From contig NZ_LT629689.1 in the NCBI RefSeq assembly GCF_900102035.1, positions 4,572,001-4,636,000 on the forward strand: DNA of 64,000 nucleotides, written 5' to 3'. Shown here piece by piece: positions 26,501 through 38,781 of the stretch. Both the position numbers and the translations under genes were made by a program. Position 1 is the first letter of the stretch; every line of letters begins with the position of its first letter. Under the pieces are notes generated by a model. That model saw only the letters and a list, made by a program, of their open reading frames with translations, had not been told where the DNA came from and did no database searches. This stretch comes from Pseudomonas extremaustralis (lineage in GTDB: Bacteria > Pseudomonadota > Gammaproteobacteria > Pseudomonadales > Pseudomonadaceae).

Positions 26501-29500
26501 CTTGGTCATGGCGGCATCGGTGTAGAAGGTGCCGTTGGTTGGCGCGCCGACGGTGAAGGATTTCACGTTCGCCAGGCCGTCTACGTCGGTCGCGCTCAGC
26601 TTGACCGCGATACCTACGCTTGGATCTTCAGCACCGGTCGCAGCAGTAGCCGCAGCCACCGGAGCGTCGTTGACCGGGGTCACGGTGATGGTGCCGTTGG
26701 CTGGGCTCGAGGTCAGTACGTTGCTGCCGTCAGCGTTGCCGCTGTCGGTGGCGGTGTAAGTGAAGTTCGCCGTGCCGTTGAAGTTCGCGCTCGGTTTGAA
26801 GTAAACCGTGGCTTCACCGTTGACCGCATCGATCGAGCCAGTCACTGGCTTGGTCATGGCGGCGTCGGAGTAGAAGGTGCCATTGGTTGGTGTACCAACG
26901 GTGAACGACTTCACGTTCGCCAGGCCGTCTACGTCGGTCGCGCTCAGCTTGACCGCGATACCTACGGTTGTGTCTTCAGCACCGGTCGCGGTGGTGGCCG
27001 CAGCCACCGGAGCGTCGTTGACCGGGGTCACGGTGATGGTGCCGTTGGCTGGGCTCGAGGTCAGTACATTGCTGCCGTCAGCGTTGCCGCTGTCGGTGGC
27101 GGTGTAGGTGAAGTTCGCCGTGCCGTTGAAGTTCGCGCTCGGTTTGAAGTAGACCGTGGCTTCGCCGTTGATGGCGTCGATCGAGCCAGTCACTGGCTTG
27201 GTCATCGCAGCGTCGGAGTAGAAGGTGCCATTGGTTGGTGTACCAACGGTGAACGACTTCACGTTCGCCAGGCCGTCTACGTCGGTCGCGCTCAGCTTGA
27301 CCGCGATACCTACGGTTGTGTCTTCAGCACCGGTCGCGGTGGTGGCCGCAGCCACCGGAGCGTCGTTGACCGGGGTCACGGTGATGGTGCCGTTGGCTGG
27401 GCTCGAGGTCAGTACGTTGCTGCCGTCAGCGTTGCCGCTGTCGGTCGCGGTGTAGGTGAAGTTCGCCGTGCCGTTGAAGTTTGCGCTCGGTTTGAAGTAC
27501 ACGGTGGCTTCGCCGTTGACCGCATCGATCGAGCCAGTCACTGGCTTGGTCATGGCGGCGTCGGAGTAGAAGGTGCCATTGGTTGGCGCGCCGACGGTGA
27601 AGGATTTCACGTTCGCCAGGCCGTCTACGTCGGTCGCGCTCAGCTTGACCGCGATACCTACGGTTGTGTCTTCAGCACCGGTCGCAGCAGTGGCCGCAGC
27701 CACTGGAGCGTCGTTGACCGGAGTCACGGTGATGGTGCCGTTGGCTGGGCTCGAGGTCAGTACGTTGCTGCCGTCAGCGTTGCCGCTGTCGGTGGCGGTG
27801 TAAGTGAAGTTCGCCGTGCCGTTGAAGTTCGCGCTCGGTTTGAAGTAAACCGTGGCTTCGCCGTTGACCGCGTCGATCGAGCCAGTTACTGGCTTGGTCA
27901 TGGCCGCATCGGAGTAGAAGGTGCCATTGGTTGGCGCGCCGACGGTGAAGGACTTCACGTTCGCCAGGCCGTCTACGTCGGTCGCGCTCAGCTTGACCGC
28001 GATACCTACGCTTGGATCTTCAGCACCGGTCGCAGCAGTGGCCGCAGCCACTGGAGCGTCGTTGACCGGGGTCACGGTGATGGTGCCGTTGGCTGGGCTC
28101 GAGGTCAGTACATTGCTGCCGTCAGCGTTGCCGCTGTCGGTGGCGGTGTAGGTGAAGTTCGCCGTGCCGTTGAAGTTCGCGTTTGGCTTGAAGTAGACCG
28201 TGGCTTCGCCGTTGACGGCGTCGATCGAGCCAGTCACTGGCTTGGTCATCGCAGCATCGGAGTAGAAGGTGCCATTGGTTGGCGCGCCGACGGTGAAGGA
28301 TTTCACGTTCGCCAGGCCGTCTACGTCAGTCGCGCTCAGCTTGACCGCGATACCTACGGTTGGATCTTCAGCACCGGTCGCAGCAGTGGCCGCAGCCACC
28401 GGAGCGTCGTTGACCGGGGTCACGGTGATGGTGCCGTTGGCTGGGCTCGAGGTCAGTATGTTGCTGCCGTCAGCGTTGCCGCTGTCGGTCGCGGTGTAGG
28501 TGAAGTTCGCCGTGCCGTTGAAGTTCGCGTTTGGCTTGAAGTAGACCGTGGCTTCGCCGTTAACCGCGTCGATCGAGCCAGTCACTGGCTTGGTCATCGC
28601 AGCATCGGTGTAGAACGTGCCATTGGTTGGCGCGCCGACAGTGAAGGACTTCACGTTCGCCAGGCCGTCTACGTCGGTCGCGCTCAGCTTGACCGCGATA
28701 CCTACGCTTGGATCTTCAGCACCGGTCGCAGCAGTGGCCGCAGCCACTGGAGCGTCGTTGACCGGGGTCACGGTGATGGTGCCGTTGGCTGGGCTCGAGG
28801 TCAGTACATTGCTGCCGTCAGCGTTGCCGCTGTCGGTGGCGGTGTAGGTGAAGTTCGCCGTGCCGTTGAAGTTCGCGTTTGGCTTGAAGTAGACCGTGGC
28901 TTCGCCGTTGACGGCGTCGATCGAGCCAGTTACTGGCTTGGTCATGGCGGCATCGGTGTAGAAGGTGCCATTGGTTGGCGCGCCGACAGTGAAGGACTTC
29001 ACGTTCGCCAGGCCGTCTACGTCGGTCGCGCTCAGCTTGACCGCGATACCTACGGTTGGGTCTTCAGCACCGGTCGCGGTGGTGGCCGCAGCCACCGGAG
29101 CGTCGTTGACCGGGGTCACGGTGATGGTGCCGTTGGCTGGGCTCGAGGTCAGTACATTGCTGCCGTCAGCGTTGCCGCTGTCGGTGGCGGTGTAGGTGAA
29201 GTTCGCCGTGCCGTTGAAGTTCGCGTTTGGCTTGAAGTAGACCGTGGCTTCGCCGTTAACCGCGTCGATCGAGCCAGTCACTGGCTTGGTCATGGCGGCG
29301 TCGGAGTAGAAGGTGCCATTGGTTGGGCTGCCAACGGTGAAGGACTTCACGTTGTCCACGCCGTCTACGTCAGTAGCGCTCAGTTTGACCGCGATACCTA
29401 CGCTTGGATCTTCAGCACCGGTCGCGGTGGTGGCCGCAGCCACCGGAGCGTCGTTGACCGGGGTCACGGTGATGGTGCCGTTGGCTGGGCTCGAGGTCAG

Positions 29501-32500
29501 TACATTGCTGCCGTCAGCGTTGCCGCCGTCAGTCGCGGTGTAAGTGAAGTTCGCGGTGCCGTTGAAGTTCGCGTTCGGCTTGAAGTAAACCGTGGCTTCG
29601 CCGTTGACCGCATCGATCGAGCCAGTTACTGGCTTGGTCATGGCGGCGTCGGTGTAGAAGGTGCCATTGGTTGGGCTGCCAACGGTGAAGGACTTCACGT
29701 TGTCCACGCCGTCTACGTCAGTAGCGCTCAGTTTGACCGCGATACCTACGCTTGGATCTTCGGAACCGGTTGCAGTGGTCACCACAGCTTCTGGCGCGTC
29801 GTTCACCGCAGTCACGGTGATAGTGCCGTTGGCTGGGGTCGAAGTCAGCGGGTTGCTGCCGTCAGCGTTGCCGCCGTCAGTCGCGGTGTAAGTGAAGTTC
29901 GCGGTGCCGTTGAAGTTTTCGTTCGGCTTGAAGTAAACCGTGGCTTCGCCGTTGACCGCATCGATCGAGCCAGTTACTGGCTTGGTCATGGCGGCGTCGG
30001 TGTAGAAGGTGCCATTGGTTGGGCTGCCAACGGTGAAGGACTTCACGTTGTCCACGCCGTCTACGTCAGTAGCGCTCAGTTTGACCGCGATACCTACGCT
30101 TGGATCTTCGGAACCGGTTGCAGTGGTCACCACAGCTTCTGGCGCGTCGTTCACCGCAGTCACGGTGATAGTGCCGTTGGCTGGGGTCGAAGTCAGCGGG
30201 TTGCTGCCGTCAGCGTTGCCGCCGTCAGTCGCGGTGTAAGTGAAGTTCGCGGTGCCGTTGAAGTTTTCGTTCGGCTTGAAGTAGACCGTGGCTTCGCCGT
30301 TGACCGCATCGATCGAGCCGGTTACTGGCTTGGTCATGGCGGCGTCGGTGTAGAAGGTGCCGTTGGTTGGTGTACCAACGGTGAACGACTTCACGTTGTC
30401 CACGCCATCTACGTCGGTCGCGCTCAGTTTGACCGCGATACCTACGCTTGGATCTTCAGCACCGGTTGCAGTGGTCACCACAGCTTCTGGCGCATCGTTC
30501 ACCGCAGTCACGGTGATAGTGCCGTTGGCTGGGGTCGAGGTCAGAACGTTGCTGCCGTCAGCGTTGCCGCCGTCAGTCGCGGTGTAAGTGAAGTTCGCGG
30601 TGCCGTTGAAGTTTTCGTTCGGCTTGAAGTAGACCGTGGCTTCGCCGTTGACCGCATCGATCGAGCCGGTTACTGGCTTGGTCATGGCGGCGTCGGTGTA
30701 GAAGGTGCCGTTGGTTGGTGTACCAACGGTGAACGACTTCACGTTGTCCACGCCATCTACGTCGGTCGCGCTCAGTTTGACCGCGATACCTACGCTTGGA
30801 TCTTCAGCACCGGTTGCAGTGGTCACCACAGCTTCTGGCGCATCGTTCACCGCAGTCACGGTGATAGTGCCGTTGGCTGGGGTCGAGGTCAGAACGTTGC
30901 TGCCGTCAGCGTTGCCGCCGTCAGTCGCGGTGTAAGTGAAGTTCGCGGTGCCGTTGAAGTTTTCGTTCGGCTTGAAGTAGACCGTGGCTTCGCCGTTGAC
31001 CGCATCGATCGAGCCGGTTACTGGCTTGGTCATGGCGGCGTCGGTGTAGAAGGTGCCGTTGGTTGGTGTACCAACGGTGAACGACTTCACGTTGTCCACG
31101 CCATCTACGTCGGTCGCGCTCAGTTTGACCGCGATACCTACGCTTGGATCTTCAGCACCGGTTGCAGTGGTCACCACAGCTTCTGGCGCATCGTTCACCG
31201 CAGTCACGGTGATAGTGCCGTTGGTTGGGGTCGAGGTCAGAACGTTGCTGCCGTCAGCGTTGCCGCCGTCAGTCGCGGTGTAAGTGAAGTTCGCGGTGCC
31301 GTTGAAGTTTTCGTTCGGCTTGAAGTAAACCGTGGCTTCGCCGTTGACCGCATCGATCGAGCCAGTCACTGGCTTGGTCATGGCGGCGTCGGAGTAGAAG
31401 GTGCCATTGGTTGGGCTGCCAACGGTGAACGACTTAACGTTCGCCAAGCCGTCAATATCAGTGGCCGAAAGTTTGACTTCGATGCCTTGAACCGGGTCTT
31501 CGGAGCCGGTCGCGGTAGTCGGTGCGGCGACTGGCGCATCGTTAACGGCAATCACGTTGATCGGCAGAGTGATCGACTCGGATTTCGGATCAGCCGCGCC
31601 GTCCTGCGCGGTGGCGGTGACCGTGAGGTTCACCAGGCCGTTGGCGTTTTCCGCTGGCGTGAAGACCAGGGTGGCCTTGTTCCAGTCGCTGATGTCGACG
31701 CTTTGATTGCCAACCGTCGCGGTGAAGGTGTGGCCCGGCGTGCCATCGGTGATGGTCGCGTTGAGCGGGATGCCACCGACCTCCAGCTTGAGCGTCTCGG
31801 AGCCATCCTTGTCGGTGGCGTATGCGTCGATGGTCGACAGCTTGATCGCATGGTCTTCCAGGCCGGTGTTCAGCACCTGGGTGACGTTGATATTGTCCAG
31901 CACGCCGCCCAACGAGTTGTTTGCATCCCCAGCCGGGGCTTTGAACTCGAGTTTGGCATCACCGTCAGCGGTGACCGGCACGACGAAGGTGTAAGTCTTC
32001 ATGCCAACGGTGGTGGTATCCAGGGTGCCGACTTTGACGCCGCCCCAGAATACGTCGATCACCGAATTGTCCTCGGCACCCGCGCGCGGCGAGTAGTCGA
32101 CCGAGATGGTGTACGCCGTGCCGGCTTCTGCCTTGATGATGGTGTACAGGCTGGAGTCGTCGCCGGCGTTTTTCTCAAGCTCGATGACCTGGCTGTTGCC
32201 CGGGGTCTGTACGCCGTAGATGCTGCTCTGACCGATTTCGACTTGGCCGTCGGCATTCCCCGTGAGCCACGGAGTGCTCGGGGTGCCGTTGACAGGCGCG
32301 TTGTTGGCGTCATTGACCCCGACGACACCCCACGAACCATTGAGGTTGGCGCTGTCGAAGTTGATCGAGGTCACCAGGCCGCCGCCAAGCAGGCCCAGAT
32401 GCGGGATATCGGTAACCGGCGCGATCGTGATGTCGGCTGTCGTCACGGCGCTCGATTTACCGCCGTTGTCGACCGCGGTGAACGTCACCTCGGTTTTGCC

Positions 32501-35500
32501 GCTCCAGTCGCCGGTCGGGGCGAAGTAAACCGCGGCCTTGCCGTCGGCACCCGCTGGCACAGAATCGCCGACTTTGAGTTCGGTTTGCAGCGTGGCATCG
32601 CTGTACAGCTTGCCGTTTTCCGGCAAGGTGGTGATGACAAAGTTGGAGACGGTACCGTCCACATCCTTGCCGTCCAGCACGATCTTGGCGGTATGGTCTT
32701 CATCGGCGGTGGTGTTGTCGGCCGATGCAGTCGGGGCGTCGTTGACCAGGTCGATAGTGACCTTGCCGGTGGCGCTGCCAGTTTCCGGCGGTTCGCGATC
32801 CGGGTTGCTGCCGCCGATGTCAGTCACATCAATGGTGACGGTACGGTCGGTGCCGACAGGATTATTGCCCGGGCTCTGGAAGGTGATGGCTTCAACCAGC
32901 TTGACGAAGTCGGCGGCGCTGCTGCCGGCCGTCGAGTCGCTGGTGAGGGTGTAGACGACTTTCCCATCGGCGGCGCTGCCGCTTTGGGTGACGGTGATCC
33001 CGGCAACGGACAGGGCCTTGAGCACATCGGTATTGCTGAGCAGATCACCCGCAGCCAGGTGGTCGACAGTGACCACGACTTTGCTGAAGGTGGTGTTGTC
33101 GACGTCTTTGATGATCAGGTTTTCGACCAGTGCGACCGCATCCTTTTGTTCAGTGAACGTGGTGCTGTCGAACTTGACGTCAGGCGCATCGTTGACCGCA
33201 GTGACGGTGATGGTGCCGTTGGCCGGAGCCGAAGTCAGCGGGTTGCTGCCGTCAGCGTTGCCGCTGTCGGTCGCGGTGTAAGTGAAGTTCGCGGTGCCGT
33301 TGAAGTTTTCGTTCGGCTTGAAGTAGACCGTGGCTTCGCCGTTGACCGCGTCGATCGAGCCGGTTACTGGCTTGGTCATGGCGGCGTCGGTGTAGAAGGT
33401 GCCGTTGGTTGGCGTGCCGACGGTGAACGACTTCACGTTGTCCACGCCGTCTACGTCGGTGGCGCTCAGCTTGACTTCGATGCCTTGAGCCGAGTCTTCG
33501 GAACCGGTCGCGGTAGTCGGTGTTGCTACCGGCGCGTCGTTCACCGCAGTCACGGTGATAGTGCCGTTGGCTGGGCTCGAGGTCAGTACGTTGCTGCCGT
33601 CAGCGTTGCCGCTGTCGGTCGCGGTGTAGGTGAAGTTCGCCGTGCCGTTGAAGTTTTCGTTCGGCTTGAAGTAGACCGTGGCTTCGCCGTTGACGGCGTC
33701 GATCGAGCCGGTTACCGGCTTGGTCATCGCAGCGTCGGTGTAGAAGGTGCCGTTGGTTGGGGTGCCAACGGTGAACGATTTTACGTTGTCCACGCCGTCT
33801 ACGTCGGTGGCGCTCAGTTTGACCGCGATGCCTACGCTTGGGTCTTCAGCACCGGTCGCCGTGGTCGCCACAGCTTCTGGCGCATCGTTGACCGGGGTCA
33901 CGGTGATGGTGCCGTTGGCTGGGCTCGAGGTCAGTACGTTGCTGCCGTCAGCATTGCCGCTGTCGGTGGCGGTGTAGGTGAAGTTCGCCGTGCCGTTGAA
34001 GTTTTCGTTTGGCTTGAAGTAGACCGTGGCTTCGCCGTTGACCGCGTCGACCGAGCCGGTTACCGGCTTGGTCATCGCAGCGTCGGTGTAGAAGGTGCCG
34101 TTGGTTGGCGTGCCGACGGTGAAGGACTTCACGTTGTCCACGCCGTCTACGTCGGTGGCGCTCAGTTTGACTTCGATGCCTTGAGCCGAGTCTTCAGAGC
34201 CGGTCGCGGTAGTCGGTGTTGCAACCGGCGCGTCGTTCACCGCAGTCACGGTGATGGTGCCGTTGGCCGGAGCCGAAGTCAGCGGGTTGCTGCCGTCAGC
34301 GTTGCCGCTGTCGGTCGCGGTGTAGGTGAAGTTCGCGGTGCCGTTGAAGTTCTCGTTCGGCTTGAAGTAAACCGTGGCTTCGCCGTTGACCGCGTCGATC
34401 GAGCCGGTTACTGGCTTGGTCATCGCAGCGTCGGTGTAGAAGGTGCCGTTGGTTGGGGTGCCAACGGTGAACGATTTTACGTTGTCCACGCCGTCGACGT
34501 CGGTGGCGCTCAGTTTGACTGCGATACCTACGCTTGGATCTTCAGCACCGGTCGCAGTGGTCGCCACAGCTTCTGGCGCGTCGTTGACCGGGGTCACGGT
34601 GATGGTGCCGTTGGCTGGGGTCGAGGTCAGTACGTTGCTGCCGTCAGCGTTACCGCTGTCGGTGGCGGTGTAGGTGAAGTTCGCCGTGCCGTTGAAGTTT
34701 TCGTTTGGCTTGAAGTAGACCGTGGCTTCGCCGTTGACCGCGTCGATCGAGCCGGTTACCGGCTTGGTCATCGCAGCGTCGGTGTAGAAGGTGCCGTTGG
34801 TTGGCGTGCCGACGGTGAAGGACTTCACGTTGTCCACGCCGTCTACGTCGGTGGCGCTCAGTTTGACTTCGATGCCTTGAGCCGAGTCTTCAGAGCCGGT
34901 CGCGGTAGTCGGTGTTGCTACCGGCGCGTCGTTCACCGCAGTCACGGTGATGGTGCCGTTGGCTGGAGTCGAGGTCAGTACGTTGCTGCCGTCAGCGTTG
35001 CCGCTGTCGGTGGCGGTGTAGGTGAAGTTCGCGGTGCCGTTGAAGTTCTCGTTCGGCTTGAAGTAAACCGTGGCTTCGCCGTTGATGGCGTCGATCGAGC
35101 CAGTTACTGGCTTGGTCATCGCAGCGTCGGTGTAGAAGGTGCCGTTGGTTGGGGTGCCAACGGTGAACGATTTTACGTTGTCCACGCCGTCGACGTCGGT
35201 GGCGCTCAGTTTGACTGCGATACCTACGCTTGGGTCTTCAGCACCGGTCGCCGTGGTCGCCACAGCTTCTGGCGCATCATTGACCGGCGTCACGGTGATA
35301 GTGCCGTTGGCTGGGCTCGAGGTCAGTACATTGCTGCCGTCAGCGTTGCCGCTGTCGGTCGCGGTGTAAGTGAAGTTCGCGGTGCCGTTGAAGTTTTCGT
35401 TTGGCTTGAAGTAGACCGTGGCTTCGCCGTTGACCGCGTCGATCGAGCCGGTTACTGGCTTGGTCATGGCGGCGTCGGTGTAGAAGGTGCCGTTGGTTGG

Positions 35501-38434
35501 CGTGCCGACGGTGAACGACTTCACGTTGTCCACGCCGTCTACGTCGGTGGCGCTCAGCTTGACTTCGATGCCTTGAGCCGAGTCTTCGGAACCGGTCGCG
35601 GTAGTCGGTGTTGCTACCGGCGCGTCGTTCACCGCAGTCACGGTGATAGTGCCGTTGGCTGGGCTCGAGGTCAGTACGTTGCTGCCGTCAGCGTTGCCGC
35701 TGTCGGTCGCGGTGTAGGTGAAGTTCGCCGTGCCGTTGAAGTTTTCGTTCGGCTTGAAGTAGACCGTGGCTTCGCCGTTGACGGCGTCGATCGAGCCGGT
35801 TACCGGCTTGGTCATCGCAGCGTCGGTGTAGAAGGTGCCGTTGGTTGGGGTGCCAACGGTGAACGATTTTACGTTGTCCACGCCGTCTACGTCGGTGGCG
35901 CTCAGTTTGACCGCGATGCCTACGCTTGGGTCTTCAGCACCGGTCGCCGTGGTCGCCACAGCTTCTGGCGCATCGTTGACCGGGGTCACGGTGATGGTGC
36001 CGTTGGCTGGGCTCGAGGTCAGTACGTTGCTGCCGTCAGCATTGCCGCTGTCGGTGGCGGTGTAGGTGAAGTTCGCCGTGCCGTTGAAGTTCTCGTTCGG
36101 CTTGAAGTAGACCGTGGCTTCGCCGTTGACGGCGTCGATCGAGCCAGTCACTGGCTTGGTCATGGCGGCGTCGGTGTAGAAGGTGCCGTTGGTTGGGGTG
36201 CCAACGGTGAAGGACTTCACGTTGTCCACGCCGTCTACGTCGGTGGCGCTCAGCTTGACTTCGATGCCTTGAGCCGAGTCTTCGGAACCGGTCGCGGTAG
36301 TCGGTGTTGCTACCGGCGCGTCGTTCACCGCAGTCACGGTGATAGTGCCGTTGGCTGGGCTCGAGGTCAGTACGTTGCTGCCGTCAGCGTTGCCGCTGTC
36401 GGTCGCGGTGTAGGTGAAGTTCGCCGTGCCGTTGAAGTTTTCGTTTGGCTTGAAGTAGACCGTGGCTTCGCCGTTGACCGCGTCGATCGAGCCAGTCACT
36501 GGCTTGGTCATCGCAGCGTCAGTGTAGAAGGTGCCGTTGGTTGGCGTGCCAACGGTGAACGATTTTACGTTGTCCACGCCGTCTACGTCGGTGGCGCTCA
36601 GTTTGACCGCGATACCTACGCTTGGGTCTTCAGCACCGGTCGCCGTGGTCGCCACAGCTTCTGGCGCATCGTTGACCGGGGTCACGGTGATGGTGCCGTT
36701 GGCTGGGGTTGAGGTCAGTACATTGCTGCCGTCAGCGTTGCCGCTGTCAGTCGCGGTGTAGGTGAAGTTCGCGGTGCCGTTGAAGTTTTCGTTCGGCTTG
36801 AAGTAAACCGTGGCTTCGCCGTTGACCGCGTCGATCGAGCCAGTCACTGGCTTGGTCATGGCGGCGTCGGTGTAGAAGGTGCCGTTGGTTGGGGTGCCAA
36901 CGGTGAACGATTTTACGTTGCCCACGCCGTCTACGTCGGTGGCGCTCAGTTTGACCGCGATGCCCTGGGCCGAATCTTCAGCTCCGCTCGCTGCAACGGC
37001 CACGGCTACCGGCGCATCGTTAACCGGCGTCACCGTCACGTCCAGCGTGCTGCTCGAACCGGTATTGGTGGTGTAGCCGATTTGCGGCACTTCACCGTTG
37101 AAATCCTTGACCGGGGTAAACACATACGCGCCATCCGTACCGATGGTGACGGTACCGACGCCGTCGATAATCGCGGTTTGGCCGGCGTTATACGTGGTGT
37201 TGCCAACGGTGAACGTCGCAACGCTCAGCACGTTGTCGATGTCGCTGTCATTGCTCAGCACGTTACCAGTGGCAATCTGCTCCTCGGCAACCGTATTGGT
37301 GTCTGCAACCAGCACGCTCGGGTCGTCGACAGCCACTACGGTGGTAGTGGCGGCTTCCGGGTTGACGGCCAGGTTTTCGTAGTTACCGCCGCTTGCGCCG
37401 GTAATGGTGGCGCTGACGATCAGGTCTTTGCCGTCGGCCAGGTTTGCCGGCGTGTCGACGCTGACGGTGCCCGTGGTTTTACCGGCTTCGATGACGATGG
37501 TGGTGTTGTTGGACAGCGTGATGGTGACATCGGTCTGCGCGGCGTTGTTCACGGTCGCGGTATAGACGATCTTGCCGCCCTCATCGACAGACTCGTTCGC
37601 GCTCAGCGTGACGGTGGTGGTGTCGATGGTGTCAGTGATTTTCGTAACCGCCGGCGCCGGGTCGGTGGTGATGATCAGGTTGCCGCCGCCGGACGTGCCG
37701 GCGATGGTGGCGGAGATCGACGAGGCGTCCAGATAAGGCGTGTCATGACCCGCGAAGGTGACATTCAGCGCGCCCGCGGTCTGGCCGGCTGGGATCACAA
37801 CGGACAAGCCGTTGGACAAGGTAATGGTCAGGTCACTGGTCGGCGCTTGGGTGACAAACGCGGTGTAAACCACGACGCCACCGGCTTCGGTGATGCTCGG
37901 CGTGGCGGTCAAGGTGATGGTGACGCTGCGCGGATCGAGGCTGTTATTGGTAGTGGTGGCGAACAGGCTGGTCGCGGCGTCGGCGGCATTCAAACCGTTC
38001 GTCGGATAACCGATGGAAGGGGCAACCGAACCTGCGGTGGCCTCCAGCACGACAAAGCTGTGGCCGCCACCCGCAGCGCCGCCCGCGTCCGTGCCAGTAG
38101 CAGTGGGGCCGGCAGCGGTGGCTTCAAGGTTTTGGGTCGGGTCGACACCAGCAGCGATGGCTTGCTGCAGTTCGGCAACGGAGGGTGCTTCTTGGGCAGT
38201 GGCGGCACTCAGGTCGGTCACTGAATCAGGCGCGTTCGCGCTCCATTGAGTATCGCGACCCAGGTCAAGGGTGCGGCCATCGGCCAGCTCCAGCGACACC
38301 GAGCCAGCAGGACCGGTTTCCACCTGCTCCCCTGCAAACAAACGATCCCCTTCTACCAGCACGCGACGAATCCCTTCCGGGGATACCGCAAACACTTGAC
38401 CGACAATGCTTTTGACGACCGCAACGCTGCTCAT
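23516..38434 (-). CDS. lapA: LapA giant biofilm adhesin
   Basis: A 4,972-residue type I-secreted adhesin. Residues 1-110 are the retention module, with the LapG site TAAG at 106-109. Two Ig-like domains follow (about 165-370), then 11 copies of a 116-aa VCBS/cadherin-like repeat, a unique region of about 550 residues containing a jelly-roll-like domain (about 2020-2185), and 17 more copies of the repeat. Near the C-terminus are a von Willebrand A domain with DTSGSIGSS (about 4465), two clusters of RTX repeats (GGxGxDxL; about 4745 and 4830-4860) and the type I secretion tail. It is anchored through LapE and released by LapG. GGAGAG precedes the ATG. Divergent from lapEBC. Confidence 0.96.
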   Translation of the reverse strand: MSSVAVVKSIVGQVFAVSPEGIRRVLVEGDRLFAGEQVETGPAGSVSLELADGRTLDLGRDTQWSANAPDSVTDLSAATAQEAPSVAELQQAIAAGVDPTQNLEATAAGPTATGTDAGGAAGGGHSFVVLEATAGSVAPSIGYPTNGLNAADAATSLFATTTNNSLDPRSVTITLTATPSITEAGGVVVYTAFVTQAPTSDLTITLSNGLSVVIPAGQTAGALNVTFAGHDTPYLDASSISATIAGTSGGGNLIITTDPAPAVTKITDTIDTTTVTLSANESVDEGGKIVYTATVNNAAQTDVTITLSNNTTIVIEAGKTTGTVSVDTPANLADGKDLIVSATITGASGGNYENLAVNPEAATTTVVAVDDPSVLVADTNTVAEEQIATGNVLSNDSDIDNVLSVATFTVGNTTYNAGQTAIIDGVGTVTIGTDGAYVFTPVKDFNGEVPQIGYTTNTGSSSTLDVTVTPVNDAPVAVAVAASGAEDSAQGIAVKLSATDVDGVGNVKSFTVGTPTNGTFYTDAAMTKPVTGSIDAVNGEATVYFKPNENFNGTANFTYTATDSGNADGSNVLTSTPANGTITVTPVNDAPEAVATTATGAEDPSVGIAVKLSATDVDGVDNVKSFTVGTPTNGTFYTDAAMTKPVTGSIDAVNGEATVYFKPNENFNGTANFTYTATDSGNADGSNVLTSSPANGTITVTAVNDAPVATPTTATGSEDSAQGIEVKLSATDVDGVDNVKSFTVGTPTNGTFYTDAAMTKPVTGSIDAVNGEATVYFKPNENFNGTANFTYTATDSGNADGSNVLTSSPANGTITVTPVNDAPEAVATTATGAEDPSVGIAVKLSATDVDGVDNVKSFTVGTPTNGTFYTDAAMTKPVTGSIDAVNGEATVYFKPNENFNGTANFTYTATDSGNADGSNVLTSSPANGTITVTAVNDAPVATPTTATGSEDSAQGIEVKLSATDVDGVDNVKSFTVGTPTNGTFYTDAAMTKPVTGSIDAVNGEATVYFKPNENFNGTANFTYTATDSGNADGSNVLTSSPANGTITVTPVNDAPEAVATTATGAEDPSVGIAVKLSATDVDGVDNVKSFTVGTPTNGTFYTDAAMTKPVTGSIDAINGEATVYFKPNENFNGTANFTYTATDSGNADGSNVLTSTPANGTITVTAVNDAPVATPTTATGSEDSAQGIEVKLSATDVDGVDNVKSFTVGTPTNGTFYTDAAMTKPVTGSIDAVNGEATVYFKPNENFNGTANFTYTATDSGNADGSNVLTSTPANGTITVTPVNDAPEAVATTATGAEDPSVGIAVKLSATDVDGVDNVKSFTVGTPTNGTFYTDAAMTKPVTGSIDAVNGEATVYFKPNENFNGTANFTYTATDSGNADGSNPLTSAPANGTITVTAVNDAPVATPTTATGSEDSAQGIEVKLSATDVDGVDNVKSFTVGTPTNGTFYTDAAMTKPVTGSVDAVNGEATVYFKPNENFNGTANFTYTATDSGNADGSNVLTSSPANGTITVTPVNDAPEAVATTATGAEDPSVGIAVKLSATDVDGVDNVKSFTVGTPTNGTFYTDAAMTKPVTGSIDAVNGEATVYFKPNENFNGTANFTYTATDSGNADGSNVLTSSPANGTITVTAVNDAPVATPTTATGSEDSAQGIEVKLSATDVDGVDNVKSFTVGTPTNGTFYTDAAMTKPVTGSIDAVNGEATVYFKPNENFNGTANFTYTATDSGNADGSNPLTSAPANGTITVTAVNDAPDVKFDSTTFTEQKDAVALVENLIIKDVDNTTFSKVVVTVDHLAAGDLLSNTDVLKALSVAGITVTQSGSAADGKVVYTLTSDSTAGSSAADFVKLVEAITFQSPGNNPVGTDRTVTIDVTDIGGSNPDREPPETGSATGKVTIDLVNDAPTASADNTTADEDHTAKIVLDGKDVDGTVSNFVITTLPENGKLYSDATLQTELKVGDSVPAGADGKAAVYFAPTGDWSGKTEVTFTAVDNGGKSSAVTTADITIAPVTDIPHLGLLGGGLVTSINFDSANLNGSWGVVGVNDANNAPVNGTPSTPWLTGNADGQVEIGQSSIYGVQTPGNSQVIELEKNAGDDSSLYTIIKAEAGTAYTISVDYSPRAGAEDNSVIDVFWGGVKVGTLDTTTVGMKTYTFVVPVTADGDAKLEFKAPAGDANNSLGGVLDNINVTQVLNTGLEDHAIKLSTIDAYATDKDGSETLKLEVGGIPLNATITDGTPGHTFTATVGNQSVDISDWNKATLVFTPAENANGLVNLTVTATAQDGAADPKSESITLPINVIAVNDAPVAAPTTATGSEDPVQGIEVKLSATDIDGLANVKSFTVGSPTNGTFYSDAAMTKPVTGSIDAVNGEATVYFKPNENFNGTANFTYTATDGGNADGSNVLTSTPTNGTITVTAVNDAPEAVVTTATGAEDPSVGIAVKLSATDVDGVDNVKSFTVGTPTNGTFYTDAAMTKPVTGSIDAVNGEATVYFKPNENFNGTANFTYTATDGGNADGSNVLTSTPANGTITVTAVNDAPEAVVTTATGAEDPSVGIAVKLSATDVDGVDNVKSFTVGTPTNGTFYTDAAMTKPVTGSIDAVNGEATVYFKPNENFNGTANFTYTATDGGNADGSNVLTSTPANGTITVTAVNDAPEAVVTTATGAEDPSVGIAVKLSATDVDGVDNVKSFTVGTPTNGTFYTDAAMTKPVTGSIDAVNGEATVYFKPNENFNGTANFTYTATDGGNADGSNPLTSTPANGTITVTAVNDAPEAVVTTATGSEDPSVGIAVKLSATDVDGVDNVKSFTVGSPTNGTFYTDAAMTKPVTGSIDAVNGEATVYFKPNENFNGTANFTYTATDGGNADGSNPLTSTPANGTITVTAVNDAPEAVVTTATGSEDPSVGIAVKLSATDVDGVDNVKSFTVGSPTNGTFYTDAAMTKPVTGSIDAVNGEATVYFKPNANFNGTANFTYTATDGGNADGSNVLTSSPANGTITVTPVNDAPVAAATTATGAEDPSVGIAVKLSATDVDGVDNVKSFTVGSPTNGTFYSDAAMTKPVTGSIDAVNGEATVYFKPNANFNGTANFTYTATDSGNADGSNVLTSSPANGTITVTPVNDAPVAAATTATGAEDPTVGIAVKLSATDVDGLANVKSFTVGAPTNGTFYTDAAMTKPVTGSIDAVNGEATVYFKPNANFNGTANFTYTATDSGNADGSNVLTSSPANGTITVTPVNDAPVAAATAATGAEDPSVGIAVKLSATDVDGLANVKSFTVGAPTNGTFYTDAAMTKPVTGSIDAVNGEATVYFKPNANFNGTANFTYTATDSGNADGSNILTSSPANGTITVTPVNDAPVAAATAATGAEDPTVGIAVKLSATDVDGLANVKSFTVGAPTNGTFYSDAAMTKPVTGSIDAVNGEATVYFKPNANFNGTANFTYTATDSGNADGSNVLTSSPANGTITVTPVNDAPVAAATAATGAEDPSVGIAVKLSATDVDGLANVKSFTVGAPTNGTFYSDAAMTKPVTGSIDAVNGEATVYFKPSANFNGTANFTYTATDSGNADGSNVLTSSPANGTITVTPVNDAPVAAATAATGAEDTTVGIAVKLSATDVDGLANVKSFTVGAPTNGTFYSDAAMTKPVTGSIDAVNGEATVYFKPSANFNGTANFTYTATDSGNADGSNVLTSSPANGTITVTPVNDAPVAAATTATGAEDTTVGIAVKLSATDVDGLANVKSFTVGTPTNGTFYSDAAMTKPVTGSIDAINGEATVYFKPSANFNGTANFTYTATDSGNADGSNVLTSSPANGTITVTPVNDAPVAAATTATGAEDTTVGIAVKLSATDVDGLANVKSFTVGTPTNGTFYSDAAMTKPVTGSIDAVNGEATVYFKPSANFNGTANFTYTATDSGNADGSNVLTSSPANGTITVTPVNDAPVAAATAATGAEDPSVGIAVKLSATDVDGLANVKSFTVGAPTNGTFYTDAAMTKPVTGSIDAVNGEATVYFKPSANFNGTANFTYTATDSGNADGSNVLTSSPANGTITVTPVNDAPVAAATTATGAEDPTVGIAVKLSATDVDGLANVKSFTVGAPTNGTFYSDAAMTKPVTGSITAVNGEATVYFKPSANFNGTANFTYTATDSGNADGSNVLTSSPANGTITVTPVNDAPVAAATTATGAEDPTVGIAVKLSATDVDGLANVKSFTVGAPTNGTFYTDAAMTKPVTGSIDAVNGEATVYFKPSANFNGTANFTYTATDSGNADGSNPLTSAPANGTITVTSVNDAPILDLSTADGSVLTSYSTAYSERSAGGVAITGNVAIGDVDSSQMQSATITLKNASAGDQLSSSLVTVGGTYKGVTLTSVGTDVSGKIVLTLSGAADTATYKSLLESFQYSSTSKYPTTGDRTVEISVKDNEGADSLSSSVATSTITVTPQTYVVTEGGGAADVIDLSSSSANNVVVGDKGGIVTAGSNYNIAFIVDTSGSIGSSAMTSIKTQLATVFDTLISNAGKSDSGVVKVLLVDFDTRVEAQVSVNLADPVAAKAALQAVLTQMSSNWNDMTNYQDAFSAATNWFKSSDATSNVGAKNLAYFITDGAPNMYTAVDGNPYLGSSSRNGSSVYFDSVVKNSNYVLGQTTSVTAIINGKSQVIVDGAGHVYSYDSRGYQTYEGDVVANSSGGFDVASVYNNSTIAMSNAQSAYSDLVNAVPGKVVVEAIGLGSDIDSTVLKQFDTDHTVATIDTAKLADAITGHAADTGADTLSGGSGNDILFGDLISYNNLEGSAALKAFAADKLATTVDHIDDRTLHQFITEHVADVGALASASNIYGTNDGADNLIGNAGNDILFGQGGNDVLNGGAGNDILVGGKGNDTLTGGAGADTFVWLKGDTNTGTGVDTITDFKHSEGDKLDLSDLLQGNTDTNLASYLKLNTDSAGNSTLSVSSSGSFTAQGGGTADVTIKVDGVNWGTGSAAINSLIAGGDLTVKHHD
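25617..31532 (-). repeat. LapA repeat block 2: 17 tandem 348-bp units
   Basis: Seventeen units of exactly 348 bp (116 aa) lie between the VNDAP anchors at 25617 and 31533. Each unit runs from VNDAP through [20 protein letters not shown] to GTITVT. Neighbouring units differ at few positions, and those at about 30300-31300 look near identical. Confidence 0.95.
33183..37010 (-). repeat. LapA repeat block 1: 11 tandem 348-bp units in an A/B pattern
   Basis: Eleven 348-bp units between VNDAP anchors at 33183 and 37011. Unlike block 2, two subtypes alternate: [11 protein letters not shown] and [11 protein letters not shown]. The true period is therefore 696 bp for most of the block. Confidence 0.93.
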
Positions 38435-38781
38435 AAAAGACTCTCCGTGTATTACCGTTCAGGGGTATCCATCATGGAGACCGGCCTTTGTTTCTCGTGC
38501 CGATTCAATAGCTGGAGTACGTTAATCCCGCGTAAAAAATTTGGCGCCAATAATTCGCCGTTTCATTCAGCGAATTACTTTTCCGTCAAGGTATTGACCT
38601 ATTTGATGCCATCCTAAACAATCCGTCTCGTAATGTCACATTGATATTTTAGGCGGCATCGCGACTCTCTGTTTGCACCGTTCAACACTCATGACAAGCA
38701 GTGATTTCGGTTGCCACGCCAATGAGCTATACCAAGTCTGCTGCGGTTTTCCAGGCAACCAACCTCCAGGGAAGAATCACA
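38435..38781. promoter_or_regulatory. Divergent lapA / lapE promoter region
   Basis: A 347-base, AT-rich spacer between the divergent adhesin and export genes. It should hold both promoters; I could not fix -35/-10 elements with confidence and see no gene here. Confidence 0.5.

Noticed and set aside
24881..36712. 3,943-codon plus-strand ORF
   Set aside because: It is antisense to lapA, made of low-complexity shadow text repeated with the 348-bp unit, and has no ribosome site or domain.
25617..37010. Regular repeats as a CRISPR array
   Set aside because: The unit is 348 bp, fully coding, with no short repeat/unique spacer pattern.
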